Assembly (NCBI GenBank): GCA_001584585.1
Contig: LSYV01000015.1
Location: 833,575-897,574 of the forward strand
Direction of reading: 5' to 3'
Source of the DNA: Gonium pectorale
Lineage: Eukaryota > Chlorophyta > Chlorophyceae > Chlamydomonadales > Volvocaceae
DNA: 64,000 nucleotides
Positions 36,337-49,900 of the stretch are shown here, piece by piece. The position numbers and the translations under genes were made by a program. Under the pieces are notes generated by a model, which was not told where the DNA came from, ran no database searches, and worked only from the letters and a program-made list of their open reading frames with translations. Position 1 is the first letter of the stretch. The number at the start of each line of letters is the position of its first letter.

Positions 36337-39329
36337 TCAGCCAGTGGCGGTGCCAGCGGCGGCCTTTCGCTTTTGCCCCACCCTGCGCTCCCACGTCGCC
36401 TTGAACTCCTTTCGCTCCACCTCGCTCCGCTGCAGCAGCTCCTTTGCCTGCTCGCCAGCAAGCAGCCGCGAGACGGGGCGCACCCGGGCAGACGGGGACG
36501 GGGCGAGCATGTGGGCCCGTGCGCGTGGGCTACGGGAGCGAAAGGCAGCGCCCTGGACCTCCCAGGCTGGTTGCTACACAACCCCACCTCCCGCTCCCTC
36601 TTTCTAGCACACTCCTGCGAATCACCTATCCCGGAAGCCACACCTCCCCTCCCCAACGTGCGTGCGCCTATCACTGCCGAATCCACTTGCCACCAGGCCC
36701 CCCCACACAGCACACGGGCGGGCCAAGAGGCTGCAAAAGCCATGCAACCCAGGGATGGGGCACTCACCAGCGCCGCCATGTCTTCCTTGACCTCCTTTTT
36801 CCGGCTGGGCCCCACAGCGTCCCGCATCCATATCACCTTGGTGGGCAGCTTTTTGGTGATGACCACGCGGCGGCACACAAAGCCCGGCAGGAGGACGGGC
36901 TCCGGGATGCTGGGGGAGGAGCCCCGGGAGGAGCGGCCAGAGCCGCCGCCCCTGCCGGCGGCGGCAGGGGCGGCGGGGTTCCCAGCGGCTGCTGCTGCGG
37001 GCTGCTGTGGCGCTATCACCGGCGCGAGCGACTCGTCCGGCAAGCACCACACCTGGGGCGCGGTTGAGAGGGATGGGAGGGGACCAGGGTAGCAATCATG
37101 GGACCGAGGGATCGGACCTCGGATGCGGCGAGGAGGAGACCCCACCCGAGGCGGGCCCGTGTGCGCGCGGAGGCGGAGCTACCCCTGGACGTGGGTCATC
37201 CCTGCAGACCGCCGTACACCGTGTTCGGCAGGCCCTCGTAAACCACACAGGAAGCAAGCCCCGACCCCCGGACCCATCTCCCGCCGAGGCAAGCCCGGCA
37301 AGCAGACCCGACATGCCGGCGCCGCTGGAGGCCCGCAACAGCTCCTTTCCCACAGCCAGCATACCGTGCCACAGTTTGCTCCTTCCAAAACCGTATCGTG
37401 GCCATCCCATTCAGCCCCCAGGCGGCCCCCCGTCGCCCAACGGGCCGTCCCGTGCACCGCAGACCCCACCCGTACTGGATGCATCATGGTGTAGGCGGGC
37501 ACGTGCTGGACGTGGTCGGAGAAGCACAGCTGCGGCGGCCGGGAGGGGTGGGTGGGTGGTCATGGGAGAGGGCAAGCCGCAACGCCCACGGCGGTCCGCG
37601 ACAAGCATCACCGTTTCCGTAACTTGGAGACACGGTTCCTCGGCGCGCGAGTGTAAGGAGGCAACGATTGATGGGAGCAGTGACGATGGACCGGAAGTGC
37701 CTGGCCGCACCGTATCCTCCTCGTAACTGCTTATCGGTTAACTGTCACTGAGCACCACCCGCCGTACCTACTTGTGCGCAGCCCGTGCCCCGCCGGCATT
37801 GACGTCACGTGTCCCGGAGCCCGCCCCTTCCTACATCTTACCCCCCCCCCCTGCTCCGCCGCACCTCCTTGTAGCGCCCCTTGTCTGAAACGCCCTTCTT
37901 GGCGCCCTTCAGACGGGCCACACGCCGCACCAGCCCTTTGGAGGCAACTTCCTTCAGCTCGGCGTGCTTGTTCAGGTCATAGAAGCGGTAGAACCTGAGT
38001 ACGGCACACGGCGCATGGTACAGAACTAGGATACTGGAAAAGAAGCGGGCCCATTGCAAGACGCGTGGGAGCGCCCGAACCTGTTCCTTGGTATGATGGA
38101 ACGCGCAGTGGATACAATCCTGCGCAGTGGCTCTGCTACGGGGCGCAGCTCGGCCGTCCCTCTACAACTGGCTCGCGAACGGAAACTACTGCGTCAGACT
38201 GCACGGCAAGCAAGTACGGGATGACCATGGCTGGCTCACCATGCCACCTCCACCAGTAGCTGATCAGCTTCGTTGTCCTCCACGAACTGCGGCGGAGGTT
38301 GTGAAGCGCAGGGAAAGGGAAGCGGGGCCGGGAGAGCTCGAAAGGCATGGCGAGCGGAAAGCCCAGTGAGACGGGGCCATCCCATGACGGCATCTGAAGC
38401 CATTCCGGAAGGCCCGAACATGTATGTCCGGTTCAAGCCAGCAGTCGGCGGTGCTACTCCCTGCCGGCAGCAGAAGCGCGCTCCTGCCTCGGCGCCCAAG
38501 GCCCTTCAAGCGCCTCGTTTCCTCCCGTACCTTTCACATCCCCGGCCGCAGCGCCACTCCTTCGGAGCCGCTGCCGCAGCATTCCATGCCGTTATGCCAT
38601 CCCACCCCTTATCCCCCACCAGTTGAGGCACTGTGTACAGGGCCCTGTCACCTCCCGTTGCCCGCCCGAACCCCTCCCCAGGCATGCAGCCGCCCTGGGC
38701 CCTGTCCTTCAGAATCGCGGGTTCCCACGACCCGCACTGGCCTTTAGGATGCAGCCGATGTACTTGGGCTCACCCTCAGCTGCGTGTGGAAGGAGGGGCG
38801 GTGTTAGGGCGCATGCAGGGGTAGGCGTAAGCAGCGTACGCGGGGGGAGATTGCGTACAGCTGTGTGTAGAGGAGCTGAGGGTATACTGCCTTCGGCAGC
38901 ATGCATCTTGCAGATTGGGTGAAGGGCCTATGTTTTATCATCGGTTTATTGCCGCAAGCTCATGGGCCCCAACGAGCCACCCCAAGCTGGGATTCAACCC
39001 ACAGCGCAGCATTCTCACCCTGCACCATGACCGTCGAGTATGGGCGCACCACGCAGCCCTCATCAGGTACGAACTCGTTGATGATGCGGTACTCCTGAAC
39101 GAGCCGCGCGCCAAGGTTGCGAGAACGTAACCTAGGGTATTGCGTGCCGACTGTCCTGCCTGCACCCCTGTGCGCTGGGCATCCTGCAAGCCCACCACAC
39201 CAACATACGCACCGTCACGGCGCCAGTCTCATCGCGCTCCACCTGGTCGCGCCACAACGATGGCTCGGAGCCCTCCTCCTCATCTTCCCTTTCCTCTATG
39301 GGCTCGTCATCACTATTAGTCGGCTCCAT
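36337..39329 (-). CDS. BAH-domain protein (chromatin reader-like)
   Basis: Eight minus-strand exons close in frame: 39213-39329, 39019-39094, 38742-38779, 38240-38286, 37865-37994, 37476-37529, 36768-37052 and 36337-36450 or 36447 (about 286 residues). Residues 1-39 are acidic. A bromo-adjacent-homology domain follows. Its marks are EYRIINEFVPDEGCVVRPYS, PKYIGCILK, LLVEVAWFYRFYD (the BAH core VxWFYR) and LCFSDHVQHVPAYTMMHPVW (the helix normally FxSxHxDxxPxxxxxGK). BAH domains bind nucleosomes or modified histone tails in the nucleus. The rest is a Pro/Ala/Ser-rich linker and a basic helix (RKKEVKEDM, LLQRSEVERKEFKATWERR) ending in GQKRKAAAG. No PHD finger follows, so it is not a complete EBS/SHL-type reader. 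Intron 3 has a GC donor (AAG|GCCAGT). The last acceptor can be placed at either of two AGs three bases apart. Confidence 0.8.
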
Positions 39330-39725
39330 CACCCAGGTGCGCCTCAGAAGCAGCGCTCTAACTATTGATATGCCTTTTGTTTCTCTTCCACTTCCTAGTA
39401 AGTGTTGGTACAACTGAGCTGTCGTTTTACGCCTGTAACGACCAGGAGGGAGTCCTGTAGCAACGGTATTATGAATTTTGATATTAAGCAGTCAGTCCTG
39501 AACCCCGTGCATCATCGAGGCAACAATGATAAAGCAGATTTAGGGAGAAGGAGGATGGTTTAGGAAATACGGGCCCAAGAACCAATGCTCGGCCAACCAA
39601 CTTTGCCCGGAGCCGTTGTCGACAGCCCCATTCAACCCCATTACTCAAGCAACCCCCCTGAAAACGCTTCCGACTGAACTTCCGACATAATTGTTGCACC
39701 GGAATGCCCGGGCGTCACCCCCATT
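39330..39725. promoter_or_regulatory. Divergent promoter region, BAH gene and exostosin
   Basis: 396 bases separate the start codons of two genes transcribed away from each other, so both promoters must lie here. The centre, about 39470-39560, is relatively AT-rich. I cannot point to a definite TATA box. The region was assigned from gene orientation only. Confidence 0.5.
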
Positions 39726-41235
39726 ATGTTGCGCCTTCCCGTCCGAATGGCCTTCCGAATTGCGTGGGTAGCCGTACTCACTTGCAGCCTTCCTGCATGC
39801 GGAGAGGATGGAGTCTTCACGCTTCGTGATGTCCACGGCGTAGTGAGCGCACGCATCGCACGCCGTTCTCCTGGCCTTCCCACTATCCCTCCCGTCCACG
39901 CAGGCCCAGCCCGGCGGCTGCTCGGTCTACATCTTCGACTTTGAGAGCGAGTTTCCGGACTTGGGGCCCCGCTTGGCCCCCAAAGCTGCCTCCCACCGCT
40001 GCCGCCTGGAGGGCCTAGCCACTGGCGGAGGCCCCCTCTTCAAGCGCTCCGCGCTGCTGAGCGACCGCCTGGCGGCCATGCACGTGGCGCGCGGTATACT
40101 GCCCTTCCAGTTCGCACAGCACTCGGGCGCCTGGTGGCTGGCCCAGGCGCTGGCCGCCTCGCCCAACCGGGTCACGAATATCTCAGCAGCGGATGTGGTG
40201 TTCGTGGACGATTCCTGCTACGCGGCCTGGAGCGAGGCCAAGGCGCACCACCACGGCAACTGGGGCAGTGATGAGGAGCTGTACGTGGACCCGGATTTAT
40301 TTCTGGATGAAGCGTACGGAAGACTCGTACGGCACCCCGCCTTCGTCGTCTCGGGCGGCGCCACGTGGGTGCTCTACCACAGCCACCCGAACGTGGGCGC
40401 CACCCCCTCGCAGGCGTGCCGGCCGGAGCTGCTGGCCTCGCTGCACTTTGTCGTTGAGCCGTACGTACGGATAAAGTGCCGCGGCCCGCTGGACCGTGCA
40501 CTCATGGTGCCGTACGCCAGTAACCTCCTGCTGTATCCCGCGTACTTGGGCGGCGGCGGCGCCGCGGCCTCCGCCGGTGCCGGTGAGGGAAGGGTCCACA
40601 CCGCCGCCGCTACTGCCGCCACGGCGGCGGAGAAGCGTCGCGAAACGCTGGTCCACTTCCGCGCCACATGCGTTGGCGACAGGCCCGGCAAGCTGCTGCG
40701 CCGTGCCCTGGCGTCGGCGCTGGGCAATGCCAGCGGCTGCGTGGTGTCGTGCGCTAGTATGGGCTGGGAGCAGGATATGCTGCAGGAGATGGCGGCCTCG
40801 CGCTTCTGCCTGGTGCCCCAGGGCGACAGCTTCTCCTCGCGCCGAGTCACAGAGGCAGTGCTCTCCGGCTGTGTGCCCGTCTTCCTGGGGCCTCCCTTTC
40901 CCACCTTGCCCCTAGCAGGCGTTCTAGATTACGGGGCGTTCTCACTGGCGATCCGCGTCGCCAATACCTCCGCCTGGCTAGCGCCTGGGGGCCAGAGATA
41001 CCAGGACTCGGTTGGAGCGGATGTGCGGGAGCTGCGGGTGGGGACGCTGCCGGAGCTGCCGGAGGCACTGCGGGGAGTGGGGAGGGTGGCATATGCGCGG
41101 CTGGCGTACCATCTCGCGCGTGTGCGGCGGTTCTTTGTGTTTCAGGAGACAGGATCGGGCCCGGGCGGTTTCTGTGATGTGGCATACTCACGGATGTGTT
41201 ACCACGTGGGGAGAGGTGCGCGGGCAGGAGGGTAG
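39726..41235 (+). CDS. Exostosin-family glycosyltransferase (GT47-like)
   Basis: Two exons, 39726-39839 and 39904-41235, give 481 residues. Exon 1 encodes a signal-like N terminus (MAFRIAWVAVLTCSLPACG). The second exon carries the exostosin fold: CSVYIFDFESEFPD, an AQHSGAWWLAQAL segment and ADVVFVDDSCY in the N-terminal half. In the C-terminal half are VHFRATCVGD and the hallmark SRFCLVPQGDSFSSRRVTEA followed by LSGCVPVFLGPPF. That last block is the nucleotide-sugar-binding site of GT47 enzymes, which build glycans in the Golgi. Plant members act on xyloglucan or pectin, and volvocine members are linked to Hyp-rich wall glycoproteins. The donor sugar is not predictable here. An Ala-rich insert lies mid-protein (40550-40635). 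The single intron is only 64 bases. The alternative donor GAT|GTCCAC six bases earlier would remove residues without breaking the frame only if phase also fits. Confidence 0.85.
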
Positions 41236-42034
41236 CCTGGGCGGGGTTGTGCGTTTGGCTTGGGAGAGCTGCTTCGGGGCATAGCGCGGGGCCTGACCAC
41301 GACACATCATGAGGTGCCCTCTTACGTGTGAGTTGGTTAACTCCTGGAGGATGTGGTGGTGACAGGACGTCTCCAGTCGCAGGAGCTGTACCGGAGCTCA
41401 GGTGTACTCTGGTCTGGGAGCCTGAAGCAGGAGTGTCAGCTGTGATCAGGAGGTCCGCAGTTGCGCTTGCAGAGAGGAGGAACGCAATCAGGCAGTCAGG
41501 CACCAATCTGGAGCCAGGGCGCTCATGTCTGCTCATGCAGCTCAAAACCAGCATGCCCACATACACCAAAGCGAGAGAACACGACCGCACCATCAGCACC
41601 CTCCCTTTACACGCCCACCCTATCCGTACACCCGTAAAGCCGAGACGTACGCATGGCGTAGCACTGTATGGCCCCAGGCCCGAAGCACTGGTCCAACCCA
41701 GCTCCCCGGCCCAGGTCCATGCCACCTGGGGTTGGGGCAGATGTCATGGCTGGGACGCACTACGGTCCACGGGCACGGCAGATTCGTTAGCGCCTCTGAT
41801 TTATCTTCTGATACCGGAGTCGACCAGTTGAACTCCCCTGCGGAAGGACGGGCACATCCGCATTGGGAAACTAGGTAAGCCCTTCATTCCAACCACGGCA
41901 TGCTGGCCCAAAACCTCTTGCCGCACAAGGGAGGACGTCCAACTGGTTTCATCGCCCGATGCCCCATCCACGTGCACACTTCCCCACTTCACCCAGCCCA
42001 CTGTCGCCACCCCTAATCCCTTGTCCACTCAGGT
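41236..42034. other. Intergenic, exostosin and histone H4 3' flanks
   Basis: 800 bases between convergent genes. No coding sequence and no TGTAA on the plus strand could be found. Nothing else stands out. Confidence 0.4.
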
Positions 42035-42050
42035 GGTGTTGAAAAACACC
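42035..42050 (-). terminator. Histone 3' stem-loop of H4
   Basis: Read on the minus strand this is GGTGTTTTTCAACACC: a perfect 6-bp stem with a TTTC loop, 37 bases after the H4 stop codon. This is the classic 3' palindrome of replication-type histone mRNAs, also known in volvocine histone genes, where it sets the 3' end without polyadenylation. Confidence 0.9.
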
Positions 42051-42087
42051 GGGTAGTTGTGAAGCACAGGCACTTAGCCCGGGCCGT

Positions 42088-43151
<1,064 letters not shown>

Positions 43152-43193
43152 GCTGATGTGACCCAGGACGCGGACTCCTTGCCAAACCAACCC

Positions 43194-43209
43194 GGTATAT
43201 TTCAACACC
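43194..43209 (+). terminator. Degenerate histone 3' stem-loop of the H3 copy
   Basis: GGTATATTTCAACACC corresponds position for position to the intact H4 hairpin GGTGTTTTTCAACACC and has the same ACC tail. Two changes create two stem mismatches (A-C and A-A), so the stem is weakened. Confidence 0.7.
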
Positions 43210-43910
43210 ACCTAACACTATGAGGAATTGGATGCTTCCCATTTCTCCGAGACGCCATTCAGGGTCATGCAGTGAGAGCTTCCATGAGTTCGGCTGTAGG
43301 ACATGCTTAGCACCGCATGGTGCCGCGGATGGTAGCCGTGATCCAACCACATTGACAGTCAGTCCACTGTACAAAACCCTGCCGCGGGTTCGTGCTGGAC
43401 AATGGGCGCGCACGTCACATGCTGTCACATGTGCAGCGGCAGGAGCACATGCTGCGTGCGTTACTGGTAACCCCCGCCACTACATAAACCGAAATAAGAG
43501 TATACCAAGAGGAGCATTTCATCCTAGCAGCACGGAATTAGCCGAAGTTTCAGTTCTTCAGTCTTGTATTGCCCGTGCACGCACATCCCTAACACTTTGA
43601 AATTCATGAAGTACCGCGCCCGCGGATGTACGGCTACTCTTCTATGCGTTGCTTCGACGCCAACTTACCCCAGGTCTAGATGCGATGCAAGAGTGGCATT
43701 CGAGGACATGGCGCGAGTTGGCACGTGGTAGCTTCACGCATGGACATCCGCCCCAAAGACAAGATTCCTCAGCAGCGCATCAGTTCGCAAGGGAGTTCCG
43801 CATTGCCCGTGTGTCCTCAGACGAATCGCCCAACACACCACCGAACAAGTTGCCACACAACCACCCCATCAGCCACGCGCCCAACACACTAAACCACCAC
43901 TACTGTCTCT
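43210..43910. other. Intergenic, H3 and OFD1 convergent 3' flanks
   Basis: 700 bases with no coding sequence. It is more AT-rich than most of the window. No minus-strand TGTAA for the OFD1 gene was found. Confidence 0.4.
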
Positions 43911-46900
43911 CTAAAACACGCTGCCGGCGGAGAACTCCGCCGCAAACGCGCCGAAGTGTCCGTCATCCCCTGGCGCCTCAACGCCTTCCTCTTCGTCGTC
44001 GTCGTTCAGTCCGGGCAGCTCGAAGTTCTCCATGGAGCTAGGGAAGTCGTCGGTCTGCAGGGGCATCCACGGGGCACGGGCCGGAATGCACCACATGCTC
44101 AAGATTCATTTAGGAGTAGCGTCATAGCTTAATCTGGTCACAGCGCAGTAGACAAGCACAGCGAAGCATACAAGCTAATTGGACAATGCTTGCATATGCG
44201 GAGAGCTCGTGAATGCAGGATGACGACGACGTGGGTTCTGGTTTAGGAGCGGGGGCCCGCCGTACTGGTCGTACTGGGACAACCCAGGCAAACCAGCCAG
44301 CCCTGCCAAGCTTCGTTCTGGTTAGGCAACCACGCCAGGCTCGCCTCACCATGGCCACGCTCATAGCTCGCTGGCTGTTGCCGGATAGCCCCACGGCGCC
44401 TGGCACCTCCACGCTATAGGTGCTTGCCTCGGAGCGTGCAAAAGACGTTCCTCGCAGCGTATCAGCTGCGAGAAGGGTGAGGCGGGGAGCGGAGACTCAA
44501 GGCTCAGGTGAAATAGGGCACATAGTCGGATCAGTTCCGACGGTATCTGACAACGTCGAAGCCGCGAATCTGGCCTCCCAACCAGCCCATCCTGTCTAGG
44601 TGCTAGGCACGGGCATAGACAACTGCATTCACGACTCTCCCTCACCTCGCCGGTTGATGCTGCTGCTCTGTCGCGACAGGTGGCCGCCACCTTCGTGGCT
44701 GATACGCCGGCCGCCGCCCGTGCGGCGCTGTATGGTGGACAGCTCTGGGGCTACAGTGTCGTAAGCCTCCCCCGCGATGAGCGCGCTGTTGCTGTCCTCA
44801 GCGCGCGGCTGTGAGCCGCTGGCAGGGTGGTGGCCTGAGGCACCGCCGCCGCTGGCATCAGAGTAGCGGCTGGAACGAGAGGTGCGAGAAGTGAGGCGAC
44901 GGGAGGGTGGCTGGCTCTGCTGTTGGGCAGCAAGGGCGCGCTCGCGTTGCTCCTGCGCGGGTAGGCGCGAGGAGAGGGCCGGGTGGAAGGGGGTTGCGTT
45001 TGGCGCATGACCCACCAAAAGCGGAATTTAGGCAAGATATGTGCTCAGCTTAGCGAGCGTACGCTGCCGCCGGGGGCCTGGATGCGTAGTAGCAATAGCT
45101 TTCAGTCTTGACCATCAGGTTCCGCCTGCCCAACTATGAAAACGATACCAAAATCAGTACAGCTGCCCACGCCCACCTGCAGCATGCGCATCTTGGCCTG
45201 CAGCATGCCCTCCACGTCGTGGACGCTCTCCGGCGGAGACTCCTCCCTCTGGGGTGGCGGAGGTGGAGGTGGCGGGGCTTGCTGCGCCGGCGGCGGCTGA
45301 CCGGGCGTCGAGGTGCGCGGCGTGAAGCCGCTGACGATGACTAGACCTGGGATGGTGGGCTTGGGCGGCGGGGCTTCCTCCTCGGGCTCCGGAACTGCCA
45401 CCATTAGCGGCGGCAGCGGCGCCGCCGCACTGACAGCCGCGGCCCCGGGGCTGAACGCTGAGGTTATGATCTGCCCCGGCGGCGGCAGCAATACCGGTGG
45501 AGACATTGGAAGCGCCGCCGCCTTCTCCTTTGCAACTGCCTCAAAACTCGTGCCGGGAGGCGCCAACAGCTCCGAGTTTTGTGTCGGAGCAGGCTGTAGC
45601 CCACCGCCGCCGCCGGCCGCGGCACGGGCCGGGTGGGAATGTTCTTGGGCGGGTTGCTGTTGTTGCGCCAGCGCGGAGCCCCACAATGCCTCCAGTGGAG
45701 GAGGAGGAGGAGGCGAAGGCGGAAGGGATTCCTGAAACGGCAGCGAGGAGAAGCTGACCATTCCGTGCTGACTGCCGTGCGGCTGTTGCTGTGGCTGTTG
45801 CTGTGATTGGGACTCTTGTACTTCTTGTTGTTGCTGGTTCTGCTGCTCGGTGAGGCGATGCTGACGGTACTGTTCCTGGAACTCCTCGTACTGCTGTTGC
45901 TCCTGCTCCTGCATCAGCTGCATCTGCATCAGCTGCTGTTGCTGCTGCTGCTGTTGTTGCTGCTGGTGGTAGGCGCGCTCCTGCTCCTGTTGCTGGTGTT
46001 GTTGATGGGCATTCTGTTGCGGGTGCTCTGCTGCTGGGCCTTGCGCGTAGCGTGCCTGTGCCTCAACCTGTGACTGATGTTGGTGGTGTTGGTGCGTCGA
46101 CTGCATGACGCTCTCCTGCCGAGGAAGAGCCACCTGCACCTGCGCCTGCTGCTGGGGGTGCGCAGAAGGTTGGGCACCGTAGCCTTGCTGTTCCAGCAAC
46201 CCCTCAGCCGCCTGCGGTGGATGCTGCTGCTGCTGCGCCGGGGTGCCATGCATGACGTAGGTGTAGTACGGCGGCGGTGCCGCCATTCCGTCGCCAGGCG
46301 CCTGGTACACCCCTTGCAACCCCTCAGCTTGCCCCGCCATGTACTGTGGCGGCGGCCCCGCCGCGTATTGTGATTGCTGGTGGTGCAGGGCCTGCTGTTG
46401 CTGCTGCAGGCTCATCTGCTGACGCTGCAGCATCTGCTGGTAATGCCGGCCCTGCGCCCCGCCGACGCCGCCCGCCTGTCCCAGCATGGCCATACTGCGG
46501 TCCCGTACCTCCTGCGAGGATCGAGGACCCAGCGGCAGGCGCGGTTTAATCCGGGTAGTTGCACACGACGCGGCCAAGCCTCCTGTGCATGCCCGGGATA
46601 TGCGTTCCGTGCTCCCTCCGTGACGCCGCACGCCAGGGCCAGGCAGGGCCTGCACCGCGGGTGCTGCTGGCGGCGGCTGCGTGCTGCTGGCCGGTGGGGC
46701 CGCGCACATGAAGCGCGGGCCCCACCCGCCTAGGCGCCCTCGGCCATCGGCCATTGACCCTGCCACGGGTCGGGCTCAGGCCAGCCCTGCAATCACGCAG
46801 CCGAAGTGAACGCTGTTGGCTCGGAAAGGGTCTGGCGCGCGCTGCTCAGCAGGGGCAGCATGCCACCACCACCCAACTCTCCGACATGCCGCATACTGGG

Positions 46901-49900
46901 TGGGAGTAGAGGTTCCCAGTATAGGCGGAGGATCCTCTTGCCCCCCAAGGCCAACTGAAGTGTGTTGCCTCTCCCTGGCCCCCACACAGCGACTCAGCCT
47001 TCGGTGGACTAGCAGTGAGGTCGGGGCCATACCGCTTCACCCCAATCTCTGCATCCCACATCGAGCTGACCATATTTGACTACCAGGGCCTCCTCCGCAC
47101 CCGGCTAAGTTCTTGGCTGCTACATGGCCCTCACCTGCATTGCCATCATGCGCTTCCGGTACATGTCCTCCTGCCCCGCCACGATGTCCTCCTGACGCCG
47201 CAGTCGATCCATGCTGCATGGGAACGCATGGGGAACGGAAGCCAGCAAGTAAGGGGTTCTCCGCTGAGCTGAATTGGAGGACGGATTGGCGCCTTGGATT
47301 CACATGCAGCGCGGCAGGTTGAGGGCGCATTGCCAGTGACAATCCTCTGTCCATTGGGGACAGTACTGGTTTGGTGCGAACCCGAAGTACTGCACGCATC
47401 GCATGCGATTTGTGTACTCGTAAGCTAGGAGTTAACTGTGCCAACAGCCAACAGCCCCTCACCGTTCGACCGTCGGGTCCCGAGGCGCGGCCGCGATAGG
47501 GAACTCGGCGTGGGACAGCGTAGGCGTGCCACCAGCGATCATGACTGAACCGCCGCCGCTCTGTGGCCACTGCTGCCAGCCATGTGGCATCTGGCCACCG
47601 ACTCCACCGCTGAATGCGCCGCCCGGGCCGCCACCCAGCGCGAGGCCGAGGCTTAGGGCGGAGATGGCCGCCGTGGAGGCCCCAGGGGCCGGCCGGCGGG
47701 GTGGGCTGAGCGTGATGCTGCGGCGATTGGGACTGTCCGCTCCTGTGAGACAAGAGGGACAGTCGGGCTCGTTAATTGATATCATCCTTCAAAGGGTGGT
47801 GGGCCCGCAATTTGGGCAAGTTTGGATTGGCACGAAACCATTTCGCCTCCTGCCCAGTGCACTCATCACGGCAAGCCCTTGTCACGGCGTTAGGGAGGTC
47901 CTCTAACGCATTCTTGCGGCAACGGGAGGGAATACCTGCGTCTCGGCCTGCGTCTTCTCCCGTCTCACCGTCACGCGTCTCCACACCGCATGCTCTTTTG
48001 ACCAGGCGCAGGGCCGTAATTGCAGTCCGCAGCGCGCACACCCAACATACACTGTACCAGTACTTCCTCGCCCCCCTGCTCTCCACCCCTCCTCATACTC
48101 GCACTAACCTCTGCTCTGCGGCCTCCGCTGCATGTTGGCCTGTAGCCTCAGCGCCGCTGCGTCCTCTTTGGTCCGGGCCAGCGTACTGCGCAGGTCGGCC
48201 ACCTCACGCTCCAGCTGGAAGGTGCGGAAGTGCGCCTCCTCCAGGGACGACAGAGCCTCGGAGCGGGCAGCCACGGCCTGAAGGGCACACGGGCATACAA
48301 TCACGCATACTGGCATACATCACAATAGCAGCACGCAAGCTGTGGAGGGCACGATATAGCAATGAATGCGGAAGACAGTATGTGCTAATCGTTCGGCTGG
48401 GCTTGGCCGAATCAGCCGTTTGCCACGTGACGATTGACGCACCTCATCCATCAGTGACTCCACGCGACCCAGCTGGGTCCGCAGGGACTCGGTCTCCGCA
48501 TGGGACGCGTTCAACGCCGCGTGCAGACCGTTTACCTCCTACGGTGAGGAAGGACGAGCACCAGAGTTCAGGTCTGGCCCATAGCCAGCAGTCCAAAGGC
48601 GGCATGGTGCTCTACCCTATGGGAGAAGGTATAGCCGGCCAAATGGCTAAACGGGTTGCACACACCACCTCCTGCCCACCTGCTGCAGCTGCGCCACCGC
48701 CACTGAGGCAGTCTGGGCCTCCTCCTTAGCGCGCTCAAGCTGAGACATTGCCTCACGAATTTGCGAACCAGCCGCACGGGACGCCACGGCCTCCGCCTGC
48801 GCAGCAACAAGGCCGAATAGGGCAGCGAAGCACATGCCAATTTCCGCGATGTCTGGGCGCGGCACGCGATTGCAGAAGGAAGTCCACAGCGCAACAGGTA
48901 CGTCCCACAATCGAATGGATACAAACTCAGGCAACGGCTTTGCTGCCATCTGAGACCACATGACTGGGCCGAGATTGCAAGGGGCGTTTTCCATACGTGG
49001 TACCCGTGCCACACTCACGTTGAGCATGTTCATGGCCCCCGCCGCGTTGGCCAGCATTGCGTCTGCACCATCGGTGGCGGCTGCCAGGCGGCGGCTCAGC
49101 TCCTCGCGGGCCTCGTTCAGCTCCATGGCCAGTTTTTCAGCCTGCGGGTGACAGCGGCGGCGGGGCGAGACATAAGGAGCGCGAACGAGGGTTCAGGGGT
49201 AAAGACTGGGGATGCCGCGGAACGAATCGGCTAGGCCTCTGTGCGGTGAGATGCGAGAGGGAAGGCAGAGGGGCCGCCTCCGCGGAATCGCAGCATCTCC
49301 TGGGGCAGTGCCGGCATAGACCAGCATGCGCACGAGAAGAACCCATGCCCGACGCCCCGGAGACGTAACGCTGTGCAGGCCCCCGTCGGAGGCCATCTAT
49401 CACCTGCAGGCGGACCACCTCCGCGTCCGCCGCGTGGGCCGCCGCACGCGCCTCCGCCTCAGCCCTGGCAGCCTCCAGGTTGCGCAGTCGCTCCTCCTTG
49501 GCACGCGCCCCTGCAATTTCGGCGGTCGCCTCGGAGCGGAGCTCCATAATGCGGGAGCGGTCCATCTGCAGGGCAGGATGAAACAGGGGATGCGCGTTGT
49601 ACAAGAGCGAATGAACCAGTAGACATGGCACTGTGTAATCTTCCAGACGCGAGGCGGGCCGACAGGAATGTACAGCAGCCAAATGAGCCCACGGCCGGGT
49701 AAGTGCCATGTGCCAAATGCACACTCCTAGGCCAGCCCGAAATCCGAACCCCGGCACTTGGGCGCTGAACGACGAGGGAGGACTTCCCGTCCCTCCCCAT
49801 CCACCATATCGTCGCTGCGCCTTTCTCAATCAGCCTTCCACTCCATCCCCCTCACCTCGATCTGCATGCGCTGCTGTGCCAGGTTACTCTTAAGCTCCAT

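Noticed and set aside
35967..37145. 392-codon minus-strand frame through the BAH gene
   Set aside because: It reads through two introns. Only 36768-37052 of it is a real exon, and the true last exon (36337-36450) is in another frame.
45313..45735. Plus-strand frame antisense to the OFD1 polyQ exon
   Set aside because: It is a shadow of the Gln/Pro-rich exon on the minus strand. The Gly/Ser/Ala-rich translation has no features of its own.
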